Source: Gonocerus acuteangulatus (Eukaryota > Arthropoda > Insecta > Hemiptera > Coreidae). Taken from it: 64,000 nucleotides of DNA. This document shows positions 12,801 through 23,734 of the stretch, piece after piece. The DNA is taken from positions 45,746,845 to 45,810,844 of the forward strand of contig OX328125.1 of NCBI GenBank assembly GCA_946811695.1, written 5' to 3'. Each line of letters starts with the position of its first letter. Positions within the stretch are counted from its first letter, which is position 1. The notes beneath the pieces are model-generated. The model made no database searches, was not told where the DNA came from, and was given only the letters and a program-made list of their open reading frames with translations. Both the position numbers and the translations under genes were made by a program.

Positions 12801-13432
12801 GATAACCGTATAGGAATCTGTCACTTTCACCGAAATCATTTGGTTCCAAGGCCAGTCGCTTTCTCCCCCTTCTAGGCTGGGACTCGCCTCTCAAGATGAA
12901 TAGCCTTCATTGACAGCTCTACAGGTTGCCATGACTCCGACTCTTCAGGATTGTCTTGTTATATAGTAGAGGGTAAAGGTAAATACCAAAAATCAGCATA
13001 ATTGAAGCACTGTAAGCAGCGAATATTTGAACCCTTTTTATTTCATTCCTAGACAGTAACTATGTTCAGTACATAGTCCAGACATGAAGGCCCCGGTGAA
13101 CCTCGCTGAGCTATAGGTGGACACCGAGGATGAGGTTGTAACCTCGAAGGCGTTTGGCAATTTCTTCATCTTAAGTCTCTATGAGTCTTCACCAGCCAAC
13201 CAACTAATTCAACAGTCGAACCCCATTTTAAAGAAATCTACAAAACCTCAAATTATTGTTATTTATATGTTTTAATGTAGAATTTGCGACTTTCAAGACA
13301 TATTAGCTTTTTAACCTTGATATTTTTATACAAAAATATGATTGATAATTTTGAGCATAATCAAGTTAAGAAATTTCACTGTAACCGGGCACAACACCTC
13401 AAATTAAAATATAGAGGTAGAAAGGAAAGGCA

Positions 13433-13436
<4 letters not shown>
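9832..13436. other. unassigned AT-rich DNA
   Basis: ORFs at 11694-11984 (-) and 12240-12425 (+) lack domains and have AT-driven composition. GC-richer patches near 12840-12960 and 13080-13180 contain stops in every frame within short distances. No repeat structure recognised. Confidence 0.35.

Positions 13437-13468
<32 letters not shown>
13437..13468. repeat. poly(A) run
   Basis: About 32 A. It may be the tail of an unrecognised retroposed fragment. Confidence 0.7.
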
Positions 13469-13471
<3 letters not shown>

Positions 13472-13933
13472 CTTGTATCACAAAAGTGACACTTATATCA
13501 TGCAGAAAGGACTCAAGTATTCTCTTTTTCTATCAACTACAGACCGATCCAAAACCCACCGTAATAAGAAAACACTTTCATCGGGCACCAGATATCAGTA
13601 ATATGCCAATAATAATTATTATTTTAACCTTATCAATATAATTTGGTATTTTATTTATATTTATAGTACTGTCTCATAATTTTAATCATAATAAAAACCA
13701 TTTCATAACTCTAATAATATGTGACCACTTTGATATTCTTTTCAATATTAAGAAGTGTGATGTTTATTTTGAATTCCGTATGTTTTATCTGTTTAATTGA
13801 GAAATGTTCTTCTTGTAAATTATGAAGCTAAGTTACGAATACTATAACATTTCCTAATAAACAACTGGCATACATTTCATATTAAATACGTATTGATCCT
13901 ACCTACCTCCTAGGTAACAAAAATGCTCCTCAT

Positions 13934-14006
13934 AAAAATAAACTTTCACTAACCCTGATTTCACGTAATCTGATTCATTTTTATTACAAACAACGTTTAA
14001 AAGCAG

Positions 14007-14075
<69 letters not shown>

Positions 14076-14147
14076 TGTTTTTAAACGTTGTCTGTAATAA
14101 AAATGAATCAGATTACGTGAAATCAGGGTTAGTGAAAGTTTATTTTT
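13934..14147. repeat. long hairpin with (TA)n loop
   Basis: Arms of about 75 bp (13934-14008 and 14073-14147) are near-perfect reverse complements; the left arm reads AACTTTCACTAACCCTGATT. They enclose a loop made entirely of (TA)n. There is no ORF. It may be a foldback MITE whose centre has become a microsatellite, or a palindrome that arose by template switching. Confidence 0.85.
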
Positions 14148-14934
14148 GCGTTAGACTGCCCACACTACGTCTCGGAAATATTAAACATGCTAAGGTGAAG
14201 GAGAAATTAGTGGAGATTACATAAGCTCCCTGGATTCCAATCAGACATAAATATCATTCATTACAGCTGCAGAATTATATTATAAAATATTTGGACTTCT
14301 GGTAAAGTATCAACTTACTCAAAATCGCTGTTAAGAGATAAATCAGGTGAAGCAAAAGCTAATTCGCAGCCAACCGTACTCAGTAATTAAAACCTATGCG
14401 AGCCTAGAGAGGGCATTGTAATCCGACTCGGGCTCTCGAACAACGACTCTAGAAGACATAATATATTTTTATACAATGTATACTCAAGCAGATCCTGCAT
14501 TTATACTGCACTAAAAGCACATTTAAAAGTGAGTAGCTAATCAATTGAAACGTAGGAAATAGCGCAGGCGAAAGTGGCGTTGGACTTACTGCTAACTGGT
14601 AATCGTTAGTTTTGTAGCAAATAGAGGAAGATATTTTGTCTTGAGGTTGTGTTATTTCTGGTCATCAGAGATGTTATCAGTCACCTCTGGGCTTGGTCTG
14701 TCGCCTTTGAAGCCCCAAACGTAACACAGGTATAATTCAGGTAGTTATTTTCGTTCGTGGTTCCCCAGGTAGTTAACCATCATAAACCACCTTATATTAT
14801 AGATTATTAGCTAATGTTCCTGATGAGCGTCTAAACAATATTTCAGGAAGCAGAAAAAATTTTATTGTAAAAATTATTCGTAACACGTCGAAATTAGAGC
14901 GTACAAATTAAAGATTTAGGAGACAATGAATGAC
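14148..14934. other. unassigned DNA
   Basis: No gene or repeat recognised. Confidence 0.35.
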
Positions 14935-15149
14935 TGGGATTCGAGAGAAAACGTCAGAATGTTAGGAACATCTGTGTTTCAAACGTTTTGGCAGCCTTCT
15001 TCAGCACTAAATGTCCAGGTGAGGTAGAAAGGCCTCGATAACGTTTAGGTGGCCATGGATAAGGGCCGAAAAATTCGACCGGAGCATGACGAAACGTTCG
15101 AAATCGACGTTTTTCTGAAAATCTGACGTTTTCTCTTAGCCGAATCCCA
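14935..15149. repeat. short inverted-repeat element
   Basis: The left end TGGGATTCGAGAGAAAACG matches the reverse complement of the right end (cgttttctcttagccgaatccca) with a small indel. A weaker outer pairing (GCGTACAAAT / ATTTGTACGC) extends the fold to about 14897-15215. The interior carries a TTCAAACGTTTTGGC..CTTCTTCAGC block. No coding potential. Probably a MITE. Confidence 0.45.
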
Positions 15150-15391
15150 ACTATTAGTTGATTCTTTTTCAGATCAACGGCTGACTATTTGTACCTCAAG
15201 ATTTGTACGCTTTGACCAACTGATCAGTACACCAAGAAACAGAAATAACACATTTCTCTTTTCCATTCTTCGCCTAAACATCTATAAATTCTATAGGAGT
15301 CAAAGAGGAGCCAGGTAAATTGTAATGAAGGTCTGTAAGTGAAGGCTAGCCTGTGTTAGCCATCTCAGACATCAGCTTCAATGGAAAGACG

Positions 15392-16008
15392 CACAGTGGG
15401 CCAAACGACAAGTCGTGTTTCAAAAAAGGCTACAGCCTCTAAAGCTTAACAGATTTCAAACCATTTTTCAAATGAAAGGTAATAAAATCTAAAACATCTT
15501 TGTCTAGCCAGATTTTTGTTCTTTTCTTTTCCCTGTTTATCAAATTTTTGAAATTGAACATAAAATAATATTTTATTTTTCATCTAACTTAATATCAGCA
15601 CTGATATCGTTAAAAATAGACATTGAAATCCTGATTAGACTCGGACAAATTCAGACTGACACATCTTAACTGATGAGATTAACTGAAACAACATGATTTC
15701 CGAACGATTTGAAAATAGATTTTGATTTTTTCCAAGTCTAATCGGGATATGAACGTTTAATTTTAATGATATCAGTGCTGATATTAAGTTAGATGAAAAA
15801 TAGAATATTTTATGTTCAATTTTAAAAGTTCGTGAATTATTTACACGTAATTTGATAAACTGGGAAAATGAAAACAAAAATCTGGCTAGACAAAGTTGTT
15901 TTAAATTTTATTAGTTTTCATTTGAAAAAAAAAAAATAATAATTCGTTGAAGTCGGTTAAGATTTGTAGCCTTTTTTGAAACACGAAATGTCGTTTGGCC
16001 CCACTTTG
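15392..16008. mobile_element. Transib-type non-autonomous element
   Basis: A 617-bp foldback element. The left terminus is CACAGTGGGCCAAACGAC; the right terminus, read inward, is CAAAGTGGGGCCAAACGAC. Transib termini are CACWRTGG-like and identical in kind to the V(D)J recombination heptamer, and Transib duplicates 5 bp of GC-rich CGNCG target. Here the flanks are AGACG and CGACG, agreeing at four of five. Arms of about 240 bp match across the element. No transposase ORF, so mobilisation needed an autonomous Transib elsewhere. The superfamily rests on termini and TSD alone. Confidence 0.6.
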
Positions 16009-17036
16009 CGACGGTTCAGGAAGTTCGTTGTTTCAAATTACTCTGGCCTTCTTCCAAAGCGTAATTTTGGTTCAACTGTATGCTATGTTTTCATTTAAAT
16101 ATAATTTTTAAATTTCTAAGGCTTTTCATTTACAACTTTTTCGCCAACAGTAAACTAACATTCGATGTAATGACAGGCATTTCTTGGGTGGATTAAGTGT
16201 CATAGATTGACAAAACGAGGAAAAAAAAAAAAAAAAAACAAGAAACGAGTTGATTCTCTGCGATGCCTAGAGATTTTATTTCTATCGATATCAACAAGTC
16301 CAAAAAGGATACTAGTCTTCCATTTGAGCATTCCACTCCTCAAATGATAACTGAAGTTAACAAAAATAATAAAACGATATGATTAAAATGAACGAATCTC
16401 TAGCCTCTCATTATGTTAAGCCGTAAGTTGTCAGAACTCTTCAATATATTTTAATTCTTCTTAGAAGGAAAATGTAATTTTTCAAAGAACAAATTACTTG
16501 GATGGCCTTCAAAGGATGTTTTTCTAAAACGAGTCCTGGTTGCAAGCGGCGGCCTTGGGAACATAAATTATTTTCAATAAATGATGGTCGTGGTTTCAAC
16601 TATTTATGTGCTTATTTTGCTAGCTAATTTTCATCGTATATCTTGCTTCAGTGTCAACAGAAATTATTCAGCTTATTACCATTTATTATTATTATTGTTT
16701 GAAAAATTTTTTTTCGACAGGTGTTCTTACGTAAGGACTAGGAAGAACGTAAGTTTGGAATGGCACCAAGATTTATATGAGGATGAGAATCTGGAATCAA
16801 GTGCATGAGTCCCTAATATTAATAATATGCAAGCAAATTATCACCGCTTTGTTATGTTTATGGTAATCATGAGAAAGGGTAACTCATTACCCTAATAATA
16901 ATTCCTTGGAATTTCGTATGTTCCCTTATTAATTCCTTGGAATTTCGGATGTTTTAATTACAGAAATGCTTCATTTTTTTCTTGAAAATATAATACAAAC
17001 TAATTACCCTTTTAATGTTTTATAACACACACACAT
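16009..17036. other. unassigned DNA
   Basis: A 75-codon ORF (16581-16808) has no motif. A short direct repeat of TAATTCCTTGGAATTTCG lies at about 16900-16950. Nothing else seen. Confidence 0.35.
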
Positions 17037-17097
17037 ATTCTTCCTACATGTTTAGTCTCAGTGTCTTTAATCCATTATGGATTATTATATGTATACT

Positions 17098-17140
<43 letters not shown>

Positions 17141-17432
17141 TTAGGAGCTCCGCTACAGAGGTGATTTCCTCCTTGAAATTTTAATTTTACAGAATCCAAT
17201 AGAGATCCAATCAATAAGAATAACAAACAATTAAAAAAAAAAAAAAGAATTCAATAAAATTAATTTAAACAAAGGTAGAACTAAAATTTTAAGAAAAAAA
17301 AAAAAACATTGCTTAAACTGCAGTGCTCACTATTTTGAGCTGAAATAGGAACACTGGCCGACTCTATCCACTTTATTTTCCCTATTTTGAATCCCTTTAA
17401 AACTTATTCCCTTCACAAATGTTCGTTCTTTT

Positions 17433-17440
<8 letters not shown>

Positions 17441-17481
<41 letters not shown>

Positions 17482-17488
17482 TTTTTTA
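17441..17488. repeat. poly(T) run
   Basis: About 40 T with one A interruption, inside the inverted-repeat structure. No SINE tail follows it. Confidence 0.8.
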
Positions 17489-17529
17489 TGTAAGCTGCTG
17501 AAGATACTTGGTTTTTCCTTTTAGCGGGT

Positions 17530-17632
17530 TTAGCGCGTTTCCTCCCTTGCTCCATAGAGACGAACCCCGCTTATGAGGTTGACCTCAAGACGTAATCCGG
17601 AAGTGCGTAATAGAAAACTTAACGTTTTAGAG

Positions 17633-17635
<3 letters not shown>
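17530..17635. repeat. dispersed repeat R1, copy 1
   Basis: Shares the blocks GCG[CG]GTTTCCTCCCT..CTCCATAG, CTTATGAGGTT[GA]ACCT and GACG[TC]AATCCGGAAGTGC with 29055-29160. Both copies run straight into a TA tract, so the TA repeat is probably part of the element. Type unknown. Confidence 0.65.
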
Positions 17636-17692
<57 letters not shown>

Positions 17693-17775
17693 TGTGTGTG
17701 TGTGTGTGTGTGTGAGTATACATATAATAATCCATAATGGATTAAAGACACTGAGACTAAACATGTAGGAAGAAT

Positions 17776-18114
17776 TATCCTTTCTGACAATCATACGACA
17801 GGCAACTGTCTTGAGTGGTATTACGTGATAGAAAATGCAGGCAAAGAGGCCCACGCTACCAATTAATATTATCATTAAAGCCGAGGAATCGTTGCATAAC
17901 AGCTGAATTGTGTCTGGATCGTGGCACGATGGCTGTCATTTAAGGCCATTATCCTAACTGAGCATGTGGGTTATCATTATTGCAAATACCCTAAATTTGT
18001 GTAGTAGTTGCTCCTTGTTATCCGGAAACAGAAGAACTGAATGAAAGAATAAGATTTTAGCCTTCTAAAGCGGATAATTTCTAAGTTTCAGATAATAAAA
18101 CGAATTTGAATAAT
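17776..18114. other. unassigned DNA
   Basis: Nothing recognised. Confidence 0.35.
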
Positions 18115-18394
18115 AATAAGTTCTAGAGGGGTCTCCCGTGGTCTAATGGCTAGCGCCTTGGATTCATAAGTGGGAGATGGTGGGTTCGATTCCCAACCTC
18201 CGGCAGGAATTTTATCATCCCACGGCTCGCTGGTAAAATTCCTCGCTGCACCCTGGATGTCGGCGCTAATGACCTAGATGTAGATGCGCCGTAAAAAAAA
18301 AAAAATTAATAAATAAATAAGTTCTAGATTCGGCGATAATGGCCATGATTTGTCGATGCGCCGTAAAAAAATCAAAAATAAAAAATAAGTTCTA
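18115..18394 (+). mobile_element. tandem SINE-1 insertion with three target duplications
   Basis: A full tRNA-headed SINE (18128-18315) has A box TGGTCTAATGG, B box GGGTTCGATTCC, a hairpin-forming body, tail GGCGCTAATGACC..GCGCCGT and poly(A). It is followed by a tail-only SINE fragment (18329-18383). The target AATAAGTTCTA(GA) occurs three times: 18115-18127, 18316-18328 and 18384-18394. Two successive insertions hit the same target, or one insertion used the other's duplication. Confidence 0.85.
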
Positions 18395-18500
18395 TTCTGA
18401 GGAAAAAACATAAAGATAAATATATATACAATTTAATATAATATATAAAACTGTATATATTTATGAATTAACATATTAGCAATTAAATTATTATGCTAAA

Positions 18501-18611
18501 TAAAGAAAAGGCACAACCCCTATCCTGGCTAGAAAAGGGTGGTAACCTGTAGATAACCCGTCCTTAAATTCGTAGTAAATAATAAATGGACGTTAAAATT
18601 AAAATAAAATT
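18501..18611 (+). mobile_element. SINE-2, 5'-truncated
   Basis: Contains the SINE-2 body (CCTATCCTGGCTAGAAAAGG, then GTGGTAACCTGTAGATAACC and CGTCC) and the tail AATAAATGGACGTTAAAATT. The head is missing; it begins at the AAAGAAAAGGC linker. Confidence 0.75.
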
Positions 18612-18688
18612 ATGCTAAATATTGTTTCGCATGATAAACATGTATACATTGTTGATGAAACTTAGACGACAGGTTTTATCTTAAAAAG

Positions 18689-19904
18689 TCCGTCACGCAG
18701 GAGCTGCATAACTAAGCACTTTCCTCAGAATTTGGGTAGTGTAGACTGCTTTCCAGAACAATTTGCTTAAAATATCCTACATAAATAAAATAAAAACGTG
18801 AATAGTTCTCATTTTGTAATGAGTAACTGATCAATTATTAATTTGCATCCAGAGTTATGTTTACACATGGTACCTACTGCACTACGTAATAAATACAAAA
18901 ATCCTCATATTATCGTATTTTGATCTAACGCAGGAACAGGATACAGTCACTCTAGTGTAGAAAGCGCTCCTTGCGGCGGCTTTGTGAACCTACGTCTGCC
19001 GGCTTTTCTATTCAAATATATTACAAATTAAACCCCCACTTTCCGATTGACCGATTCACCTCATTTTTACAACACTTCTTTCTCATGAGTTACCCACGAC
19101 GTATACCGCGTTTCGTTACAATACAGCAGAAATTACGACCGGTATGAGTATATTAGGAATTTGGGTCCGGAGTAAACCCCCCTTCTAATGAACCGATTTA
19201 GTTTATTTTTGCAACACATATTTACCTGTAGATTACCACTACGAATACCGGGTTTCGTCCAAATGTACCAAAAATCACGGCTGGTAGTGGCGAATTGGTA
19301 TTGTGGGTCCAGAGTAAACCCACCCTCCTAATGAACCGATTTCGTTTATTTTTACAACACATATTTACCTGTGGATTAGCACTACGAATACCGCGTTTCG
19401 TCGAAATATACCAAAAATCACGGCTGGTAGTGGCGAATTGGTATTGTGGGTCCGGAGTAAACCCACCCTTCTAATGAACCGATTTAGTTCATTTTTATAT
19501 CTCACTTTTCTCTCTATATTAACACTACGAATACCAAGTTTCGTTGAAATATAACAAATATTACGGCTGACATAGTCAAATAAGTGTTTTGGGTTCGGGG
19601 TAAACCCCCCCTTCCGGTGGACCGACTTTGGTGGTTAACGAACTCGTTCAATCGTTTGCTAATTGAATGCTATATACCAAGTTTCGTGACGAAAAAACAA
19701 AATCTCTGGCCGCTATCGTGTTAACAGACACATATATATATATGCATATATATATATATATATATATATAGATATATATAAATTTTAACGGGGGTCATTT
19801 TCGGTGTCTACTAGGTAGGATCGATAAAGATTTGAAGAAATTTTTCAAAAATTCCGTCATGAGTCCAACCTCAATAGCTACTTTCCTTCGGAGGAAAGTG
19901 CTAA
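18689..19904 (+). mobile_element. Helitron/Helentron-like (DINE-type) element, copy A
   Basis: Begins TCCGTCACGCAGGAGCTGC. It carries about four tandem central units of roughly 140 bp (starting near 19030, 19165, 19305 and 19449; each has GGAGTAAACCC..TAATGAACCGATTT and 'tttcgt..aaat'). An end block with an internal (TA)n follows, then a terminal 8-bp stem ACTTTCCT-TCGG-AGGAAAGT and CTAA. A terminal hairpin followed by CTRR, central minisatellite and embedded microsatellite are the layout of DINE-1/HINE elements. No Rep/helicase ORF, so non-autonomous. Copy B (26364-27401) is nearly identical but has fewer central units. Confidence 0.7.
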
Positions 19905-20074
19905 AACCGCACTTTCCCACTATCCAAAATTATAAAGGAAATGTAATATTTTTCCATTAAATTTATTTTAAAAAAATTAATAAAATGTTGCTAATTAACA
20001 ACAAGAAGGAATTAATACAGAGCAATAGTATATATAAATAATCGTAAAAATAACATAAATAGGAAAGATCTTTT
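19905..20074. other. spacer
   Basis: AT-rich, nothing recognised. Confidence 0.4.
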
Positions 20075-20157
20075 GAGGAGCTTGGTATCAAAGTTGGACA
20101 TTTCCATTTTTCTCAGTTGAAAAAATGGAGTTGCACAACTTTGATACCAAGCTCCTC
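20075..20157. ncRNA. 83-nt hairpin, pre-miRNA-like
   Basis: A 22-bp perfect outer stem (GAGGAGCTTGGTATCAAAGT.. with its complement ending at 20157), a small internal mismatch region, an inner CCATTTTT/AAAAATGG stem and an 8-base loop. Size and shape suit a microRNA precursor in either orientation. A short MITE or a duplicated fragment could look the same. No conserved miRNA is recognised. Confidence 0.3.
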
Positions 20158-22060
20158 TTTTGTGCTAGACAATGCAGTTTAGTACCAAGGTTCACCAAAA
20201 CTGATTCATTTCGCTCTGCACTCATTGGGAGGAAATTCATTTATAACTGAAACGTTGAATCGATGGCACGATTTGAAAATTTCGAGAAATGTTGACGTTT
20301 TATAGGCTATAAGGCCATGAAAAAACAGATCATTAAAATTAAATAAGAAACTGTACATATATGTCTGTTCGCGCCTTACCATCAGCAATTTGACAACTTA
20401 TTCGTAAGTGTCGTGAGAGTTATGTTATTAAATTATTAACTTTTTTTAACAATAAAATGAGTCTACCAATATAACAGAATAATTTCTTTCCCATTTAAAT
20501 GAAAATGTTATTTATGAGTCTCTATTCTAATAGACAAATATCTATATGTATACATTTTGATGACCGGTACCTTCCTAATATTTTTATTTTTAATTTATGG
20601 AATCTCTTTGTAGCGTTGGCGATAGGAGATTTATTTATGGAGATCCGCAACAGCAAGGTGATAGGAGATTTAAAGATGATAAATAGCCGCGCTTTTAACA
20701 ATTCTTAACAACATTAAGAAAATAAAATTAACAGAAGAAAAGAAATAAATAAACAATACAATAAAGAAAAAAACGCATATTTAAATGGTAGTTAATCGTG
20801 AGAGTTTCTTAATGTGTGTATTAAAATTATTAAGTAGATATGGATATTAATTTAGGATTCTAAATGTATTTGAATTCTAACGTTTTTTCTGATTTGTTTC
20901 ACAAATTGGAATATGTGTTTCTATATATTAGCTCCCACCACTTAGTAAATCAGTCATGTTTTCGGACATGACAAACTTTTATCTGCATTCAGTTAGTAAA
21001 TGTTTTATAGTAATTTTTGTGTTGCAGTATTGGTATACAGGTATGTCTTTAGTCGACATAATGTGTGAATGCGTTATATGTTAAAGAACTTTTCTTAGGT
21101 GACAAACAACAACTTCACTTATTTTGCCTCTCTTGCTAGAAGGCCATTCACGTATAAGGATTTTAATTTGCCTTAGTGTGTTGTCTGTTGTGCCATATCA
21201 AGATTGTTGCAATTTTTGCAGAATAACTTATGCATTCTTCGTAATTTATGGATCTTGAAACGTCTATAGGCGGAACCCCCTCATCTGGCAAATAGCGTAA
21301 GCGGCTTTCGTCCCCTCCCCCATAAACGCGCGAAAAATGTATAAATGTTTTTAGCAGTATACTTATTGATTTTTTGTTATAATATATTTGTTAATTTATT
21401 AAGGAAGTAGGTCCACTTTGTTATATTCCGTTATTAAGCAGCAAACTTGGTGGTCCTTTAGAAATTCATTATTGAATAGAAGTTTGTTGTTAATAGAAAA
21501 TCTATATAAGTATATATTGCGCAAGATATTCAAATATTATAAATAACTTAATAATAGCAGAAGAGAGCTATTGTATTGCGTAGTGGCTTTGAAATAACAA
21601 TATGCGCGACGTTTGGCTCAAGAAGAAAACGCGGAAGAATAAAACTGCTGGACAAAGATATAAATTCCGGCCGAAGAAGGCTGTGAATAATATCATTAAT
21701 ACGACAAGCAACTATACTATTTTGTTTTTTCTTAAAGAAACTTAGTGTGAAATTTAAACATTTTTTTCTCAGCAGCTGTTATGAGTTGTGTATTAATTCA
21801 AGAAAAAAAATATGTTATTTCAAGTTCGTCTGATATTTTCTAAAACTCTCAAGGGGTAAAATAAAGATAAGTGCAGTATTCAGGTAGTGCCTAACGGTGA
21901 GTAGATAAAGAAATAAGCAGAACCATATAATTATCACGATTCGGGTTTAGCTCATTGGTTACACAAGGACAAAATGTCAAGAAAATTGAAAACAAAATTG
22001 CGATAAGAATAATTGTATGCAGTAATTGTACTCGCTATCTAGACGGTTAGTAATAATTTT
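20158..22060. other. unassigned AT-rich DNA
   Basis: A short basic frame beginning ATGCGCGACGTTTGGCTC (21603-21749) is GC-richer than its surroundings but has no recognisable domain. A tRNA A-box-like string (GTTTAGCTCATTGGTTA) lies near 21947. The rest is blank. Confidence 0.3.
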
Positions 22061-22063
22061 CAG

Positions 22064-22215
22064 GTTGTATTCATTACTCGAAGTGGAGTATCTTTCCGCT
22101 GGTGTACTCCAGGGCTCCTCATTAAGCCCAATCTTATTTTCTTAATATATTAGTAGTATTAAACTACACATTGATCATTCCAAATTATACTGATGACGAA
22201 ACTGTCTGCCTTTTA
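22064..22215 (+). pseudogene. LINE reverse-transcriptase fragment (jockey/I-like)
   Basis: The plus-strand translation gives SAGVLQGSSLSPILF, the RT motif around the conserved GVxQGSxLSPxLF. After one stop it continues as YISSIKLHIDHSKLY and a degraded YADD box (DDETVC at about 22189). This is only the palm core of a non-LTR RT. A stop sits at about 22143 and another replaces Ala in the YADD box. The flanks do not extend the frame, so it is an old 5'- and 3'-truncated copy. Confidence 0.75.
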
Positions 22216-22389
22216 TGCCCTTTGATATACAAGGTACAGATGTTGGGCTGAAGGTTCATTCCAATGTTCCTAATCCCTTGTACGTTCTACTGCACCCTTT
22301 CTCGCTCTTTTCCTTAAGAATATCCCGATAAAAAATAAAATCGAAGTAGAACTATTTCAAAAATTTATTTTAACAAAAAGGATGCCTAT

Positions 22390-23182
22390 GGGTCAGTCCA
22401 TTTCAAATCATCCAGCTAAATAGTGAAATGAAACCCATGTCCTCAGAATTGCCTGAAACTTTTTTTATTTGTTGAACTGGTCATTCTAATGATTCATGCC
22501 AAATTTCAGTTAGATATCTTGAACACTTTTTATGTTATGAATTTTTAAAGTTGTCTATAAAACTTGTTTTTGCTGTTACCAACGATTTAAGTCAAAGCGA
22601 CTTTCATTTACTAAAAAAATCATTACTCTGTTAATGTCAATGAAATCTCAATGGGATTTTCACCAAAATGGTCACAATAATATTTTGAATATGGAAAAAA
22701 TATATTTACTATCTTTTATCTTTCTGGTTGCTAAGTATATTTATTTAAAAACAAAATTTTAATTTAAAATAAATTAAAAACATCAAAATGTCAAAAATCT
22801 ATAAAAATAAAAGGCGCTCCATAAAATCAAGTTCTTTTTTCATGGATACATTCTTAAAAGTATAAAGTATTAGATTTTAAAAGAAAAACTCTGGGATTTT
22901 GCTGTTAAGTATTCTTAAATCAATAAAATAATATAAATTCCTTTTTTTTAATAATTACCAACTTAAATGTCGGGCGTGGTCAGTACCTGAATGGGTGACC
23001 GACTATGTGCTGTTGGCTTTATAAAAGGGTGGCGACCTGTAGATAGCCCGGCGCCGTAAAAAAAAAAAAAAAAAATCCTACTTAATGATTAATATAAGTA
23101 TACTTAAGCTATTACTTAGGTTAATCTTAATATAAACTTATGTAAATACACTATTTCTAAAGTTTACTATAAACTTAGTTTT
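22390..23182. repeat. left arm of 2.18-kb palindromic element
   Basis: Starts GGGTCAGTCCATTTCAAATC and is the reverse complement of 23735-24569 with moderate divergence and indels. CTAT flanks both outer ends (22386-22389 and 24570-24573), a possible 4-bp target duplication that I hold loosely. Confidence 0.85.
22969..23075 (+). mobile_element. 5S-SINE, 5'-truncated, in left arm
   Basis: Begins within the 5S-like head at GTCGGGCGTGGTCAGTACCT, continues through the GGGTGACCGACTATGTGCTG block, the GGGTGGCGACCTGTAGATAG body and a shortened GGCGCCGT tail with poly(A). The same truncated insertion lies at the mirror position in the right arm. Confidence 0.85.
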
Positions 23183-23734
23183 GGCAGTTTCCGAAAATTT
23201 AAGTAAGTATAATTTTGGTTAAAAATGGTAAAAACTACGTGTTCCGGACACAGTCTTGGCTGAACTGAAACGATCCTCCGGGTTTTGCCTAGAATCTATT
23301 ATAGTTTCCTTTTTAACCAGAGTAAGCTTTATGTTATCTATTTTTGTTCTATAAAAGCCAAAAAATGTCTGGCTCCTGGAGTACATTGAAGGTTTGCTTT
23401 TATTACAATCAGCTTGATAATTCCGCCAATACCATCACGAGGTGACTTCCCATGACTGGTAGCAAAAAACACCAACACAGTTTTTACTTCTGGATAATTA
23501 ATTTCAGAAATGTTGTGACAACATTTTGAGTTTCATAGACAAATGCCACATCATCTTCCAAGTCATCAGATCCATCCCTCACAGAGATCGGAAACTATCA
23601 GTTCTTTGGTGTTTTCTTGTCTTTTATAGATCACAACTAGATGAAAAGAACAACTGTTGTTGTTCCAATAATAATCTTGACTTCATTTTGCAACACAAAC
23701 GAATAGTTTTCACTGTAGTCAATTAGAATAATAA
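23183..23734 (-). pseudogene. palindrome loop with transposon-like ORF remnant
   Basis: The unique 552-bp loop reads as broken coding sequence on the minus strand. The clearest part (about 23350-23500) translates as FFATSHGKSPRDGIGGIIK followed by a LIVIKANLQ stretch. I recall HGKS.CDG.GG..KR as a motif recurring in uncharacterised, repetitive proteins of aphids and cnidarians; that is recollection, not a search. Position between long inverted arms fits the core of a DNA transposon. Stops interrupt it and the usual Cys is Arg. Superfamily unknown. Confidence 0.45.

Larger units (their letters stand above)
17037..17775. repeat. inverted repeat with microsatellites in both arms
   Basis: The left arm (17037-17106, ATTCTTCCTACATGTTTAGT...) is the reverse complement of the right arm (about 17690-17775). 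Each arm runs inward into (CA/TG)n and then (TA)n (17107-17136; 17635-17714). The roughly 500 bp between are not complementary and include a poly(T) of about 40. No ORF other than microsatellite translations. Confidence 0.8.

Noticed and set aside
14970..15025. A fourth hammerhead motif (minus strand CTGAAGA..AAAACGTT)
   Set aside because: The GAAA box reads AAAA and stem II would have only three pairs; a similar block near 38629 fails in the same way.
17530..17875. Minus-strand ORFs of 82-86 codons
   Set aside because: Their middles are translated TG and TA repeats.
18128..18200. A tRNA gene
   Set aside because: A and B boxes are present but there is no clean acceptor stem, and the unit is repeated with a SINE tail at six or more places.
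18115..18394. CRISPR-like spaced repeats
   Set aside because: The three direct repeats are SINE target duplications in a eukaryotic genome.
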